64,000 nt of DNA from Verrucomicrobiota bacterium (GCA_003218375.1 QHNH01000012.1:1-64000), one strand, 5' to 3'. Counted from the first letter of the stretch, positions 7,498 to 16,933 are shown. The notes: generated by a model not told the origin, from the letters alone. Numbers and translations: made by a program.

Positions 7498-8621
7498 CTT
7501 CGCGCCCCACGGCCTATCGGCTCGCTCATATAGATACGTTGCGCGCGGTCGCGGCGTTGATGGTGGCGTGTGCGCATATCTGGGAAAAGTTTTTGCCGGT
7601 GGCGCGACAGACTCCCGATGCTCTCGGGAAAAGCTGGCCGCGCTACTTCGAATTCGGCATCACGGGGGTCGTTTTGTTTTTCGCGATCAGCGGCTTTGTT
7701 ATTTATGGGACGCTGCGGGGACCGCGCGAAGGCACGGGACGCCGCTTCGTGATCAGCCGCTTTTTTCGTCTGTTTCCCGCGTATTGGGTGTCGGTCATCG
7801 CGGGGCTGATCTTCATTTGGTGGTGGCAGGGATGGACTGTTACCGGCGCCATGGCGGCGGCAAACTTTACGATGGCGCCGGACCTGTTCGGGCAATCACC
7901 GGTCATGGGACTCTATTGGACGTTGGAAACCGAGCTGACGTTCTATTGTTCCTGCTGGCTGATTTGGCGCGTCGGCCGGCTGGAAGATCAGCGCGTCCTG
8001 GCAGGTCTGGTGATCGCGCTCTCGCTGGTGTGGCTTGGGATCAAAGGGGCAAAGCAACTGGGCGCGATCGATGACGATATCTCGGCTGCCTGGAAAAATT
8101 TGCCGCGCCATTTGGGGATCATGTTTTGGGGCGCCTACTTTCGGATCGTTTACGACGAGACAAAAGGGTTCCGCGAATCGTTGAAGCGGAACCGGAAAAT
8201 TTGGATCCTGGTCGGGCTGACGCTGGTGATTCTGGCCGTCGGCGGGACGCGTCAGTTCCGGTTCCTGATTCATCCTAGCCGGACCTGGTTCTCGGCCTAT
8301 GTGGTGGCGCCGGTTGTTTTTTGTTTATGGGTGATCTGGTTGCGCGTGCGCAACCCGGTAGTGGCCTGGCTTGGGCGGATCAGCTACTCGATCTACCTTT
8401 TTCATCTTGTCGTGATGATTCCCATGGCCGTCTGGGTTGCCGCCGAAAGCCACAGCGCTTTTCGCGGATGGCCAGTCGCGGCCTATCTCATCCCGACCCT
8501 GCTCGTGACCATCGGCATCAGTGCGATCGTTTATTACGCCGTCGAGCTGCCCGCGATCAATTTAGGCAAACGCCTGGCCGGCCGGCGCGCTGCTGATTTT
8601 GGAACTCAAGCCGCACCGTAG
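7494..8621 (+). CDS. Acyltransferase family 3 membrane protein (OafA/YrhL type)
   Basis: A 375-residue integral membrane protein with about ten hydrophobic helices. The N-terminal signature IDTLRAVAALMVACAHIWE contains the Arg-His arrangement of acyltransferase 3 enzymes. It is followed by GVVLFFAISGFVI, RFVISRFFRLFPAYWVSVI, YWTLETELTFYC and, late in the protein, LGRISYSIYLFHLVVM. These are all standard family blocks. Such enzymes transfer acetyl or other acyl groups to O-antigen, peptidoglycan or exopolysaccharide sugars. The start is a GTG whose last two bases form the preceding TGA (GTGA overlap), implying translational coupling to the now-broken FAD oxidoreductase gene. The substrate cannot be determined from sequence. 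Confidence 0.88.
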   Translation: MTSRPTAYRLAHIDTLRAVAALMVACAHIWEKFLPVARQTPDALGKSWPRYFEFGITGVVLFFAISGFVIYGTLRGPREGTGRRFVISRFFRLFPAYWVSVIAGLIFIWWWQGWTVTGAMAAANFTMAPDLFGQSPVMGLYWTLETELTFYCSCWLIWRVGRLEDQRVLAGLVIALSLVWLGIKGAKQLGAIDDDISAAWKNLPRHLGIMFWGAYFRIVYDETKGFRESLKRNRKIWILVGLTLVILAVGGTRQFRFLIHPSRTWFSAYVVAPVVFCLWVIWLRVRNPVVAWLGRISYSIYLFHLVVMIPMAVWVAAESHSAFRGWPVAAYLIPTLLVTIGISAIVYYAVELPAINLGKRLAGRRAADFGTQAAP

Positions 8622-8672
8622 CAGCAGTAACTCTTTTCTTTCGAAAAGAAATCCGCTAAATAGCTAATCAAC

Positions 8673-10700
8673 ATGCATCTAACGAATTTCACCCTGCAGC
8701 GTTTATCGGCCGTCGCGCTCTTCATCGCGATCCTTAGTCTTGCCCCGTTTATGTCCAGCGTTCGCGCCCAAAGGCCGTCGCCGGAACAAAAGCCGGACGT
8801 GTCGAGCAAGGCCTTGATCACGAAGCAAACGCCGGATTCCAAGAAAAAGCCCGTGGAACCTGGGGCCGTGAAGCAGTACACGATCGAGCAATTCATGGCG
8901 ACGACCCGGCTCGGGGGCGCTTCCTTTTCCGCGGACGAAAAGTCAATCCTCTTCCACAGCAACAAGACAGGAATCTTCAATGTTTACTCGATCCCGGTCG
9001 CAGGCGGTGAACCGAAACAGCTGACGAACTCGACCAAGGAAAGCACCTACGCGGTTTCCTATTTTCCGGCAGACGCGCGTTTCCTTTACCGCTACGACAA
9101 GGGCGGCAACGAGAATGAGCACCTGTATCTGCGCGAGCTCGGTGGGACCGAGCGCGATCTGACGCCGGGCGAAAAAACGAAAGCGCAATTCTATACCTGG
9201 AGCCAGGACCGGAAATCGTTCTTCTTCGGCACGAACGCGCGCGACCCGAAGTTCTTCGACATTTTCGAAATGAGCATCGCCGATCTAAAGCCGATACTGA
9301 TTTACAAGGACGAGACGGGCTACCAGATCGGCGCGATCTCGAACGACAAGAAATTCATCGCCTTCGGCAAGCCCGGCAACAACACCAACGACGCGGACGT
9401 TTACCTTTACAATACCGAGACGAAAGAGATGAAGAACCTCACCGCGCATACCGGCGACGCGAACAACAGTCCGGAGACGTTCGATCCCGACTCGAAGTTC
9501 CTCTACTTCCTCTCGGACGACGGCAGCGAGTTTAAGTCGGTGATCCGGTACGATCTGGCGAGCGAAGAGAAAGCGGTCACAGAAAAAACAAACTGGGACG
9601 TTTCGTTCATGTCTTTCTCGCGCACCGGCAAGTATCGCGTCGTCGGCACGAATGAAGACGCGCGGACGAAAATCAAAGTTTACGAAGGCGCCACGGACAA
9701 ACCGGTCGCCATGCCTCCATTGCCGGAAGGTGACATCAGCGGCATCCACTTTTCCGAGAGCGAGACCAGGATGGCGTTCTATTATGAGGGCGCTCGTTCG
9801 CCGGCGAATCTTTATGTTTACGATTTCGCGACCCAGAAGCCGCTCAAGTTAACCGAAAGCCTGAACCCGGAGATTAACGCGGATGATCTCATCGACTCGC
9901 GGGTGGTGCGTTACAAATCTTTCGACGGAACGGAGATTCCCGCAATCCTTTATCAACCGCACGGTGCGACCGCGGCGAAGAAAGCGCCGGCGATCGTGCG
10001 GGTGCACGGCGGACCGGGCGGGCAGGCGCGGATGCCCTACATCGCCTCGGTGCAATTCCTGGTGAATCACGGCTACGTCGTGCTCGACGTGAACAACCGC
10101 GGGTCGAGCGGTTACGGCAAGACGTTCTACAAAGCCGACGACCAGAAGCACGGGCGCGAGCCGCTTTGGGATTGCGTCGAGGCAAAGAAATATTTGCAGA
10201 CGCTCGATTACGTGGACGGGAAGAAAATCGGGATCATGGGCGGCTCGTACGGCGGCTACATGGTGTTGGCCGCACTCGCCTTCAAGCCGGAGGAATTCAA
10301 CGCGGGCGTGGATATCTTCGGTGTCTCGAACTGGGTCCGCACCCTGCAAAGCATCCCGCCGTATTGGGAAGCGGAGCGCAAATCGCTTTACGCGGAGATC
10401 GGCGATCCGAACACGCAGCTCGATATGTTGCGGGAGATTTCGCCGCTCTTTCACGCGGACAAGATCACCAAACCGCTGATCGTCTTGCAGGGCGCGAACG
10501 ATCCGCGCGTGATCAAGCCCGAGTCGGATGAAATCGTCGAGGCGATCAAGAAGAAGAAAGGCGTGGTCGAGTACGTCGTCTTCGATAACGAAGGCCACGG
10601 CTTCACGAAAAAGGCGAACGAGATTCGCGGCAACAAGGCGATCCTCGATTTCCTCGACAAGTACTTGAAGGGCGCCGCGCCGGGCGTGGCGAAGAACTAG
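8673..10700 (+). CDS. Prolyl oligopeptidase family S9 peptidase, secreted
   Basis: A 675-residue protein. Residues 1-32 are a signal peptide ending SSVRA. A seven-bladed WD40/TolB-like propeller covers roughly residues 70-400 (DEKSILFHSNKTGIFNVYSI, SKFLYFLSDDGSEFKSV). The C-terminal alpha/beta hydrolase domain begins near 410 with FDGTEIPAILYQP. The catalytic triad is S525 in GGSYGGYM, D610 in GANDPRV and H642 in NEGHGF, and the oxyanion region is VRVHGGPGGQ. It is probably a periplasmic dipeptidyl-peptidase or oligopeptidase used in protein degradation. It stands alone on the plus strand, with a 51-base gap after the acyltransferase containing a weak CTTTTC/GAAAAG hairpin. It converges with the GMC operon, overlapping its last gene by four bases. 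Confidence 0.92.
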   Translation: MHLTNFTLQRLSAVALFIAILSLAPFMSSVRAQRPSPEQKPDVSSKALITKQTPDSKKKPVEPGAVKQYTIEQFMATTRLGGASFSADEKSILFHSNKTGIFNVYSIPVAGGEPKQLTNSTKESTYAVSYFPADARFLYRYDKGGNENEHLYLRELGGTERDLTPGEKTKAQFYTWSQDRKSFFFGTNARDPKFFDIFEMSIADLKPILIYKDETGYQIGAISNDKKFIAFGKPGNNTNDADVYLYNTETKEMKNLTAHTGDANNSPETFDPDSKFLYFLSDDGSEFKSVIRYDLASEEKAVTEKTNWDVSFMSFSRTGKYRVVGTNEDARTKIKVYEGATDKPVAMPPLPEGDISGIHFSESETRMAFYYEGARSPANLYVYDFATQKPLKLTESLNPEINADDLIDSRVVRYKSFDGTEIPAILYQPHGATAAKKAPAIVRVHGGPGGQARMPYIASVQFLVNHGYVVLDVNNRGSSGYGKTFYKADDQKHGREPLWDCVEAKKYLQTLDYVDGKKIGIMGGSYGGYMVLAALAFKPEEFNAGVDIFGVSNWVRTLQSIPPYWEAERKSLYAEIGDPNTQLDMLREISPLFHADKITKPLIVLQGANDPRVIKPESDEIVEAIKKKKGVVEYVVFDNEGHGFTKKANEIRGNKAILDFLDKYLKGAAPGVAKN

Positions 10701-11548
10701 GGGTCGACGAAGAAAGCGCGCGCCTGGGTGGCGACTGGAGCCGATTGGAAAGTTCGAACGGCTCCACAACGCGCGCCGTCCAGCATTTTCTGCGCATCCG
10801 TCCGCATCGGGAGGGCGCTCGTTCCGTAGGTGAGCTTCACGTTCAACGGCCGACCGGATTCTGGCGAATAGGTCAGGAATTCGCCGTAAATGTTCCAGCG
10901 CGCGGATACAAGTTTGTTATTCACGTAGCCGTATTCGGTATTGGGCGAAGCATTGCCGATGACCGGCTCGAAGGAACGGAGATCGATGTCCGTCTGGAGA
11001 ATCATCGGCTGAGTGTTCCCGGGATTTGCCTGGTCGTAGTCGGAACAAACAAAACTCCAGGTGTCGACTGCCGGGCTGTTCGGGGATGGGACGTTTGAAT
11101 TGATATTCGCGAGGAGCTTTGGCTCGCTGAAAAGTTTCTTGCCAGCATCGACGGCGTTGGCGTTGGTGCAGGCAACATGGACGTGATGATTGCCGATCAG
11201 CTTCGTCTGGTCGTCCCCGTGAAGAAACTCGGCCAGGGTAAGCGTGGGGGTGTTTTTTGCACGTGAAGTGGGATAGGCGAGGATGTTGTATTCGAGCTCG
11301 AGCGCCACTGAATCGAAGCCGGCGAATTGGGCGGTATAGTTCTGGAAGTTGTAGGTCACGATTCCGTAGTCATCCATCAAAGCCAGGCTTAGCCCGGTAT
11401 CAGAAAGGTAAGGCTGGAGAATGTCGGGCTTAACGTAGAAGAACAGCTCGCAGTTCAAAAGCGAATGGTAGTAAAAGGGCATCGACAGCCCATCTGGAAT
11501 GGGTGGCAAGACAGGTTGTGTTGTCGGGGTTTTCAGTTTCTTGCTCAT
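10697..11548 (-). CDS. Hypothetical protein, last gene of the GMC dehydrogenase operon
   Basis: A 283-residue protein of unknown family. No signal peptide and no membrane helix. It is rich in beta-type segments and aromatic residues (PFYYHSLLNCELFFYVKPDI, DYGIVTYNFQNYTAQFAGFD, ELEYNILAYP, EYGYVNNKLVSARWNIYGEF). The layout of a compact beta protein with a conserved-looking N-terminal PFYYHSLLNCELFFYV faintly suggests a ligand-binding barrel, similar in feel to acetoacetate decarboxylase-like folds, but I cannot assign it. Its ATG overlaps the stop of the GMC large subunit (ATGA), so it is translationally coupled and probably works with that enzyme, for example in substrate handling. Its 3' end overlaps the convergent S9 peptidase gene. 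Confidence 0.6.
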   Translation of the reverse strand: MSKKLKTPTTQPVLPPIPDGLSMPFYYHSLLNCELFFYVKPDILQPYLSDTGLSLALMDDYGIVTYNFQNYTAQFAGFDSVALELEYNILAYPTSRAKNTPTLTLAEFLHGDDQTKLIGNHHVHVACTNANAVDAGKKLFSEPKLLANINSNVPSPNSPAVDTWSFVCSDYDQANPGNTQPMILQTDIDLRSFEPVIGNASPNTEYGYVNNKLVSARWNIYGEFLTYSPESGRPLNVKLTYGTSALPMRTDAQKMLDGARCGAVRTFQSAPVATQARAFFVDP

Positions 11549-13407
11549 CGAGAAGAAGGGTTGGCGCCTTCCAGGTCTTTCAAGACGTTGTCCGCAGCCC
11601 AGAATGCCAGGGCCGCGATCGTGAGTGACGGGTTACCGGTGGCAATCGTAGGAAAAACTCCACTGCCGACCAGGAACAGATTAGGATGGTCCCAGGAGCG
11701 CTGGTTGCGATCGACGACGGAATTTTCTCTCGTCGTCCCCATCCGATACGTGCCCACGATGTGGCCTGATCCAAAAAAATCGAAATTATAGGTCTCTCCT
11801 GTTTTCGGGTCGGTGTAGGTAAAATAGCCGCCGGCTTTCTTGAGTTGAGCGAGCGGTTTTTCAAATGGCGTTACCCCCGCGGCGGCGAATACCTGGTCGG
11901 TCAACTTTTGCGCGGCTACAAAGGCGCGTTTCGTGTAATCGGATAAATTATAGTTGATCTTCGGGCGGGGGATGCCGAGGTCGTCTTTCAGGTTTGAAAG
12001 GGTCACCGTGTTTGAATCTTCCGGCGATTGCTCAACGAGGAATCCGAAACGGCATTGACGCGTAAAGATTTCGTTGAGCTTGTTAAGGAGCGCCACGCCG
12101 AACAATTTCTCGCAATTCGGATTGTTGAGGTTGTTGTTTGTGCCGTCTACAAAGTCGAACACGGTGTTTTCCGGATCCGCTGCCGCGAAGTTCCAGCCCT
12201 CATTGCCAAATTCGACGCGAAAGGCCGCGCGATCGCTGCGGAAAGGTCCGTCGCGAAGACTTTCAATACCGGCCGTCGCCAGGGGGCCGCGATACGGAAA
12301 GGTTGGATCCTTGGTGAGTCCCCAGCGCAGAAACAGAGGATGATCCATCAGGTTCTTACCCACCTGTCCGCTACCGTTGGCGACGCCGGCCGGCAGTTGT
12401 TCGTTCGAGTTGAGAAGTAACTTCGGAGTTTCGATGGCATGGCTGGCGATCACATAGATTGTGCCAGTAACCACGACCGTCCCGGTCGGCGACTTCTTTT
12501 CCAGATTGTCGTAAGTGATGCATTCAATCCCGACGACCATCTTATTTTCCTGGTCGAGCTTCACCTTGGCGGCGACGGTTTGATACATTACGTTTACATT
12601 GCGCTGGCCCGCGCCGTCAGCAGTGTCGAGCGCCTTGTTAAGGGTGATGGTCGGATCGTACTTCGCCTGGATGGGACAGATCGGAATACAGTTTGTGTTG
12701 CCCGCGCAGACGCGCCGTCCATCGTACGGACGCGAGTTTCGGCCGGCCGGAGTCGGGGAAACGGTTACGGCCTGTCCCTCAAACTGCTCTTTGCCGTTTA
12801 CGGCGTCGGCGAACAAGTTGTCCGTAAGAGTGAGGGGAATTTCCGGATTAGGATACTGATAACCCGGCGTGAAAGTAAGCCCGAGATAAGTTTGACGAGC
12901 CACATCCGCGGAAACACCGATTTCCTTTTCGGCATCGTCGTAATACGCGGTGGAGCGACCCGGCTGGGGCAGGCCGAGGTCCTCGTAAGCAATGGGCCAA
13001 TCAATTCCCTGGCCGTACTCTGACTGAAGTCTAAAATCGTTGGGGACGAAACGAAAACTGCTGCCGAGCCAATGCCACATTGTGCCACCACCGCGGCGCT
13101 CATAGGTGCTGCTGAACGGCAAGGGCGAACTGCTTTGATCCAGGTAGCTTTGGGATGGGTCCTTCCAATTGAACAAATCAACGACGGTGGCGCGGGGAGC
13201 ATTGGGATTGTTGGGATAGGCTGATTCCGGCGTCTTGATTAGATTAGTGTAAAAGTGCTCCATGTAAGCTTCGCGGCTTGTCGGGACGGAGGCGCCAGAC
13301 TCGATAACGAGCACTTTCTTTCCGGCCTTGCCCAGTTTGTAGGCCATGATGGAGCCAGCCAGCCCGGCGCCGACAATGACGACATCGTATTTCTTAGTTT
13401 GCGCCAT
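11545..13407 (-). CDS. GMC-family FAD-dependent dehydrogenase, large subunit
   Basis: A 620-residue GMC oxidoreductase of the membrane-bound sugar/alcohol dehydrogenase branch (gluconate, sorbitol and fructose dehydrogenase large subunits). The FAD-binding fold is at 9-38 (VVIVGAGLAGSIMAYKLGKA). A Cys cluster, VCAGNTNCIPICPIQAKYDP, occurs in mid-protein as in subunits that bind an iron-sulfur centre. The catalytic His549 is in GSGHIVGTYRMG and the paired Asn592 in ATGNPSLT. The ATG at 13407 is preferred because it starts six residues before the FAD strand. It overlaps the small-subunit stop by 14 bases and is followed by an ATGA overlap with the next gene. No signal peptide is visible, so export must be by piggy-back or the enzyme stays inside. 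Confidence 0.88.
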   Translation of the reverse strand: MAQTKKYDVVIVGAGLAGSIMAYKLGKAGKKVLVIESGASVPTSREAYMEHFYTNLIKTPESAYPNNPNAPRATVVDLFNWKDPSQSYLDQSSSPLPFSSTYERRGGGTMWHWLGSSFRFVPNDFRLQSEYGQGIDWPIAYEDLGLPQPGRSTAYYDDAEKEIGVSADVARQTYLGLTFTPGYQYPNPEIPLTLTDNLFADAVNGKEQFEGQAVTVSPTPAGRNSRPYDGRRVCAGNTNCIPICPIQAKYDPTITLNKALDTADGAGQRNVNVMYQTVAAKVKLDQENKMVVGIECITYDNLEKKSPTGTVVVTGTIYVIASHAIETPKLLLNSNEQLPAGVANGSGQVGKNLMDHPLFLRWGLTKDPTFPYRGPLATAGIESLRDGPFRSDRAAFRVEFGNEGWNFAAADPENTVFDFVDGTNNNLNNPNCEKLFGVALLNKLNEIFTRQCRFGFLVEQSPEDSNTVTLSNLKDDLGIPRPKINYNLSDYTKRAFVAAQKLTDQVFAAAGVTPFEKPLAQLKKAGGYFTYTDPKTGETYNFDFFGSGHIVGTYRMGTTRENSVVDRNQRSWDHPNLFLVGSGVFPTIATGNPSLTIAALAFWAADNVLKDLEGANPSSR

Positions 13408-13885
13408 TGGCCGAATTTCCGCTGCTGGTTTGGATGAATTGTTCGAAAGCGGGAGGCGGCTGGGCCCAATAACCGAAGCTCCACATGCTGTAGCCCATCG
13501 GGTGGGATTGCATGACCTTCCAGACGAGGCTCTCCTTATAGGCCTGCGACGAAACGACTTGGATGGCGGTCCCTGGATTTGCGGGGTCATACCACGTGCC
13601 CATTAGCCACATTTTGATTATGCTTCGCGCGACTGGCCCGAGCGTGGGATCATCAAGGACGAACGCGGCCGCTTTGTTCGGGCTACCCAGGGTACCAACC
13701 TGAGCTTCGAAAGTAGAAACCAGCGCGCTGAAAGTAGTCGACGAGACCTTGCTTGCCTGACTGTTGATCATCGCCAGGTATTGGTTGGCGATACCGATAG
13801 GATCAAGCGCTGGCTTGAGCTGCGCTGCATTCACGCCCGTTAGCGCGGAAGAGAGGCTTACAAATTGGTCCAGGGATACGGGCAT
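13394..13885 (-). CDS. Small subunit of a GMC sugar/alcohol dehydrogenase complex
   Basis: A 163-residue protein resembling the small subunits of FAD-dependent membrane-bound dehydrogenases (sorbitol dehydrogenase small-subunit family). It has an N-terminal helical part (LDQFVSLSSALTGVNAAQLK), a central region and a conserved C-terminal block, IIKMWLMGTWYDP followed by LVWKVMQSHPMGYSMWSFGYW. In characterised complexes this subunit carries a twin-arginine signal that exports the large subunit. Here the N-terminus (MPVSLDQFVSLSS) has no signal peptide at all, and no RR motif is seen upstream in frame. It sits immediately before the large-subunit gene with a 14-base overlap and 13 bases after the lipoprotein gene, which fits a single transcript. 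Confidence 0.78.
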   Translation of the reverse strand: MPVSLDQFVSLSSALTGVNAAQLKPALDPIGIANQYLAMINSQASKVSSTTFSALVSTFEAQVGTLGSPNKAAAFVLDDPTLGPVARSIIKMWLMGTWYDPANPGTAIQVVSSQAYKESLVWKVMQSHPMGYSMWSFGYWAQPPPAFEQFIQTSSGNSANGAN

Positions 13886-13898
13886 GACGTTGGGTCCG

Positions 13899-15347
13899 CT
13901 ATTGCGCTCGCTCGAGCAGGTAGGTGAAATCGGAGAAAATAGGAATATTACTCGGGCGCGCGCTGGTATAGGTCGTTGCGTTTGCGTGGCACTCCATGCA
14001 ACTGGAAGAGACATTCGGGACCTTGCCCTGGATGTAGCTTTCCAGGGTGCTATTGCCGAGGAACTGCGGAGCCGGCGTGCCGATCCGGTCCACCGGCGCT
14101 GAGGTTTCAACATCGCAGGTCGCAGCGGGATTGGTGGGCCACTGCGTGCTGACGAGTTCGTAGTTCAACCAGACTGACTTGGGGTTCACCTTGCCCAAGG
14201 CGGCTTGGAAAAGATCATTCAAGGCTTTCTGGGCAGGCTCGATGGGGATCTTGCGCACGATTTGAACCCGGCGCTCGGACGGCTCGGTCTTGTTTGGATC
14301 CCACGGGCGCGGCGGTGGTTCGTTAGGTGAAGGAGCCGGACTCGCTTTGCTGAAGAAGTTATACCGTGGTTTCGAAGGCGTCTCTCCTTCGGTCGGGCAG
14401 TTATCCACGTGTTCGAAGGTCGACCAGACCCATTGCGGCGCCCCGGCCGTCTTGTGGACCATATGAAGACCTACCAGACCAACCGTGAGTAGCTCACATT
14501 TTTCGGCGACCGGTGGACTGCTGGAAGGCGGGGTATAAACGATCGCTTCAGTGGTATGAAAGCGGCCGCTCTTCTTTTCCTCGTCGCTCAAGATCTTCCA
14601 CGACGCCTTGACCATGATGGCGCCCACATTACCGGGGCTTGGACTGGCCGAACTACAGGGAAAAACAACGCTGCTGGCAGTGGCCTGGCCCTTTTTGCTA
14701 TAGAGCTTATTCGCCACGATCGAATCGAACATCGGCTCGTTAACCACGATCTCGAACCGGGCGTAGCGGCCGTTTTGATCGATGAGCGGGCCGGTCTTAA
14801 AAGGCTGAGTGGAATCGTTCAGGACATTCGGGGTTTTGCCGACTTGATTAAGAAGTGTCATGCCGTCCTTGAAGAGAGCCTTGCAGGCGGGCGGCCAATT
14901 TTCCGGCGCGGTCCGGAGCGTTCCCCACGGTGAAGGCGGCGCGCCCCCAGGAAGGAAGATTTCGTAAGCCTCCTTCCAACTCTGCCAGACCGTGGGCGCG
15001 TCCTTGGTTCCAATCTGGATGGATGGGTCCGGTTGCCCGTTCGGTTTGGCAGGCCAGTTAAGAGCGATAAAGGTATTCCAGGAGAGAACGTCGAAATCAT
15101 GCTGCAACCCTTCCAGGCTGCCATCGCCGCTAAAGGTGATATCGAAAGGAATGTCAGAGCTAAGGACGGGCAGCAATGGGCGAGGCGAAACCGAAGCGGT
15201 CGAAACCGCAGGTTGCGGGGTTGGCGTCGGACCGCCCGGGGTTGCTTTTGTAGTTGAATCGCGCTCAGGACAACTCGTCAGGAGCGACACGGTAACCAGT
15301 GCAGCCGCGAGAGCGACCGGCCTGATTTGAATAAGTTTTATGGGAAT
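13899..15347 (-). CDS. Lipoprotein with a single c-type haem site; apparent non-AUG start
   Basis: The frame gives about 480 residues. A c-type haem site CMECH lies near the C-terminus (H435 when counted from the GTG at 15290), followed by a short tail. From that GTG the protein would begin MSLLTSC, far too short for a signal peptide. In the same frame, upstream codons from the ATT at 15347 read IPIKLIQIRPVALAAALVT and then SLLTSC, a perfect lipoprotein signal with lipobox LTSC. No ATG, GTG or TTG exists between the upstream gene's stop at 15387 and 15290, so an ATT or ATA start, or a lost ATG, is suggested. The body is hydrophilic and unrecognised. As the third partner of a GMC dehydrogenase it could be the electron acceptor. 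Confidence 0.65.
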   Translation of the reverse strand: MPIKLIQIRPVALAAALVTVSLLTSCPERDSTTKATPGGPTPTPQPAVSTASVSPRPLLPVLSSDIPFDITFSGDGSLEGLQHDFDVLSWNTFIALNWPAKPNGQPDPSIQIGTKDAPTVWQSWKEAYEIFLPGGAPPSPWGTLRTAPENWPPACKALFKDGMTLLNQVGKTPNVLNDSTQPFKTGPLIDQNGRYARFEIVVNEPMFDSIVANKLYSKKGQATASSVVFPCSSASPSPGNVGAIMVKASWKILSDEEKKSGRFHTTEAIVYTPPSSSPPVAEKCELLTVGLVGLHMVHKTAGAPQWVWSTFEHVDNCPTEGETPSKPRYNFFSKASPAPSPNEPPPRPWDPNKTEPSERRVQIVRKIPIEPAQKALNDLFQAALGKVNPKSVWLNYELVSTQWPTNPAATCDVETSAPVDRIGTPAPQFLGNSTLESYIQGKVPNVSSSCMECHANATTYTSARPSNIPIFSDFTYLLERAQ

Positions 15348-15386
15348 TTTTCTCTTCGGGGCGGGGTTAGCTTTAACTAGGAAAAA

Positions 15387-16829
15387 TTATTTCGGTGGCT
15401 CGGTCGGGAGAACGTCTCGCAGGATCGGGTGGATGATCTCACCGTCGCTAACGGGTTCGGTCTCCTTGGCTGCTTTGGCCGCTTCGGACGGGGCCATCGC
15501 TCTCATTTGGAGCTCGGCCCCCGGGGACATCGGAGCGATCTTTTTCGAAGGCGTCGGCTGTGGTGGCGCGGCGTAGATGCCGCCTAGTTTTGTGTAACCC
15601 GCGTCAAAATTCTGAAGGCTAATTGCCAGCTGAAGGCTGAAGTCCGACGACTTGGCTTTGGCGTCGAACGGCACCGCGCACTTCTCATTCTGGAACCACC
15701 GCATCCAATCTTTCGATCCTACCGGTGGCGGCTTGGCCGTGAAAAGGGGACTCATGGCGGAGAGCGCTGGGTATTCCGCAGTCATGTGGCAACTCATGCA
15801 AGAACTCTGCGGATTATCGACAGGGCCGTTGAGGCGCCCGTTCCAACCGAGATGGGTTGGGGGCAGCTCTTTGGGATTGGGATTGATCGCCGATTCCTTC
15901 AGGTTGGGATTGATCTTTGTCTCCGTCGGCGTCGGATTGGTATAAGTGCTGTCGGTTATCGTCGGGTCGTTCCCCCACATGATCCCGACTGGAACGAGAT
16001 TTTCCCAACCCCCCTTATTCGCGAGCTGGCCGTTGTATTGAAATGTCCCGAAGAACCACCCGTCGGGCGCGCGGCGATCCTTTATGGCGATGTCCATTTG
16101 AATCAGGTTCACCGAGCGCACCGACCTGGCGAACTCCTGGTAGGTTTTCTGAATGTAGCCCATCCATTGCACCGGGTTGACCAGCGAGGGCACTTGCTCG
16201 CTCGGCACGTCAACGAAGAGCAACTTCGAGATCACGGTGCCTTCCAGGAAACCATTAGGCGTGGTCGTCGCACTGGCGTCCGGCGCGAAATGATTTTTCC
16301 ACACCTGACCGATGGAGTAGCCGCCGAAATCATTGAAAAAACCCACCGCATAGGTCTGGTAATTTTCCGTCGGTGTCGGCCGGCCCTGACCCGCCGCCAA
16401 TTGGCCCGGCTGCACTGGCGCTTCCTTGGTCAACCCATGGACGCTTTCGCGCCCGGTATCGCCGTAATGCTGCCACGGAATGTGATACCATTTCCGCACC
16501 TTGTTCTCCTGCACGCGCCAATCGATTTCGAGGTTACCTTCAAAGCAATAATCTCGAACTGCCATCATGTAGTCGTGCCAGCCGGCAAAGTCGGTATTGG
16601 TCACAGCCTTCGGCAACTTGGCGAAGAACGCCGGCAGCTTGCTGGGGTCCGGCTTCTTGGTCGGATAATCCTGGCTCAGGACGAAGTTCGGCGACGGCGA
16701 CGGGCCTGGAGGGGCTTGGAAGCCGTAGTCAGGGAATTTCTGCGGCGGAGCTGGCGGCGCCGCACCTCCGATGCTGAGCAATTGCAGAGTTCCGAACAGG
16801 ACCAGGACGCGGACAAGGGGAGTTTTCAT
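15387..16829 (-). CDS. Secreted protein with a single c-type haem site, first gene of the GMC operon
   Basis: A 480-residue protein with a signal peptide (residues 1-23, LVRVLVLFGTLQLLSIGGAA), then a Pro-rich stretch and a long, mostly hydrophilic body without known domains. The haem site CMSCH is at 344-348 in SSCMSCHMTAEYP. A similar SSCMECHA sits in the next gene, so the two haem proteins appear related or convergent. Only one CxxCH is found, unlike the tri-haem cytochrome subunit of characterised GMC dehydrogenases. It begins the operon 16829-10697. The sulfite oxidase-like gene upstream on the same strand ends 104 bases before it, so an own promoter in that gap is possible. Periplasmic electron transfer is inferred. 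Confidence 0.65.
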   Translation of the reverse strand: MKTPLVRVLVLFGTLQLLSIGGAAPPAPPQKFPDYGFQAPPGPSPSPNFVLSQDYPTKKPDPSKLPAFFAKLPKAVTNTDFAGWHDYMMAVRDYCFEGNLEIDWRVQENKVRKWYHIPWQHYGDTGRESVHGLTKEAPVQPGQLAAGQGRPTPTENYQTYAVGFFNDFGGYSIGQVWKNHFAPDASATTTPNGFLEGTVISKLLFVDVPSEQVPSLVNPVQWMGYIQKTYQEFARSVRSVNLIQMDIAIKDRRAPDGWFFGTFQYNGQLANKGGWENLVPVGIMWGNDPTITDSTYTNPTPTETKINPNLKESAINPNPKELPPTHLGWNGRLNGPVDNPQSSCMSCHMTAEYPALSAMSPLFTAKPPPVGSKDWMRWFQNEKCAVPFDAKAKSSDFSLQLAISLQNFDAGYTKLGGIYAAPPQPTPSKKIAPMSPGAELQMRAMAPSEAAKAAKETEPVSDGEIIHPILRDVLPTEPPK

Positions 16830-16933
16830 AGGGGAAGGGATTGGGTGTCCGATTGTGTCCGACCACGAATCCGGCTGTAAAGCAGAAACTTTTACACGCC
16901 GCCAATCGGTCGGTTGCTAATCAGAATATTGGG

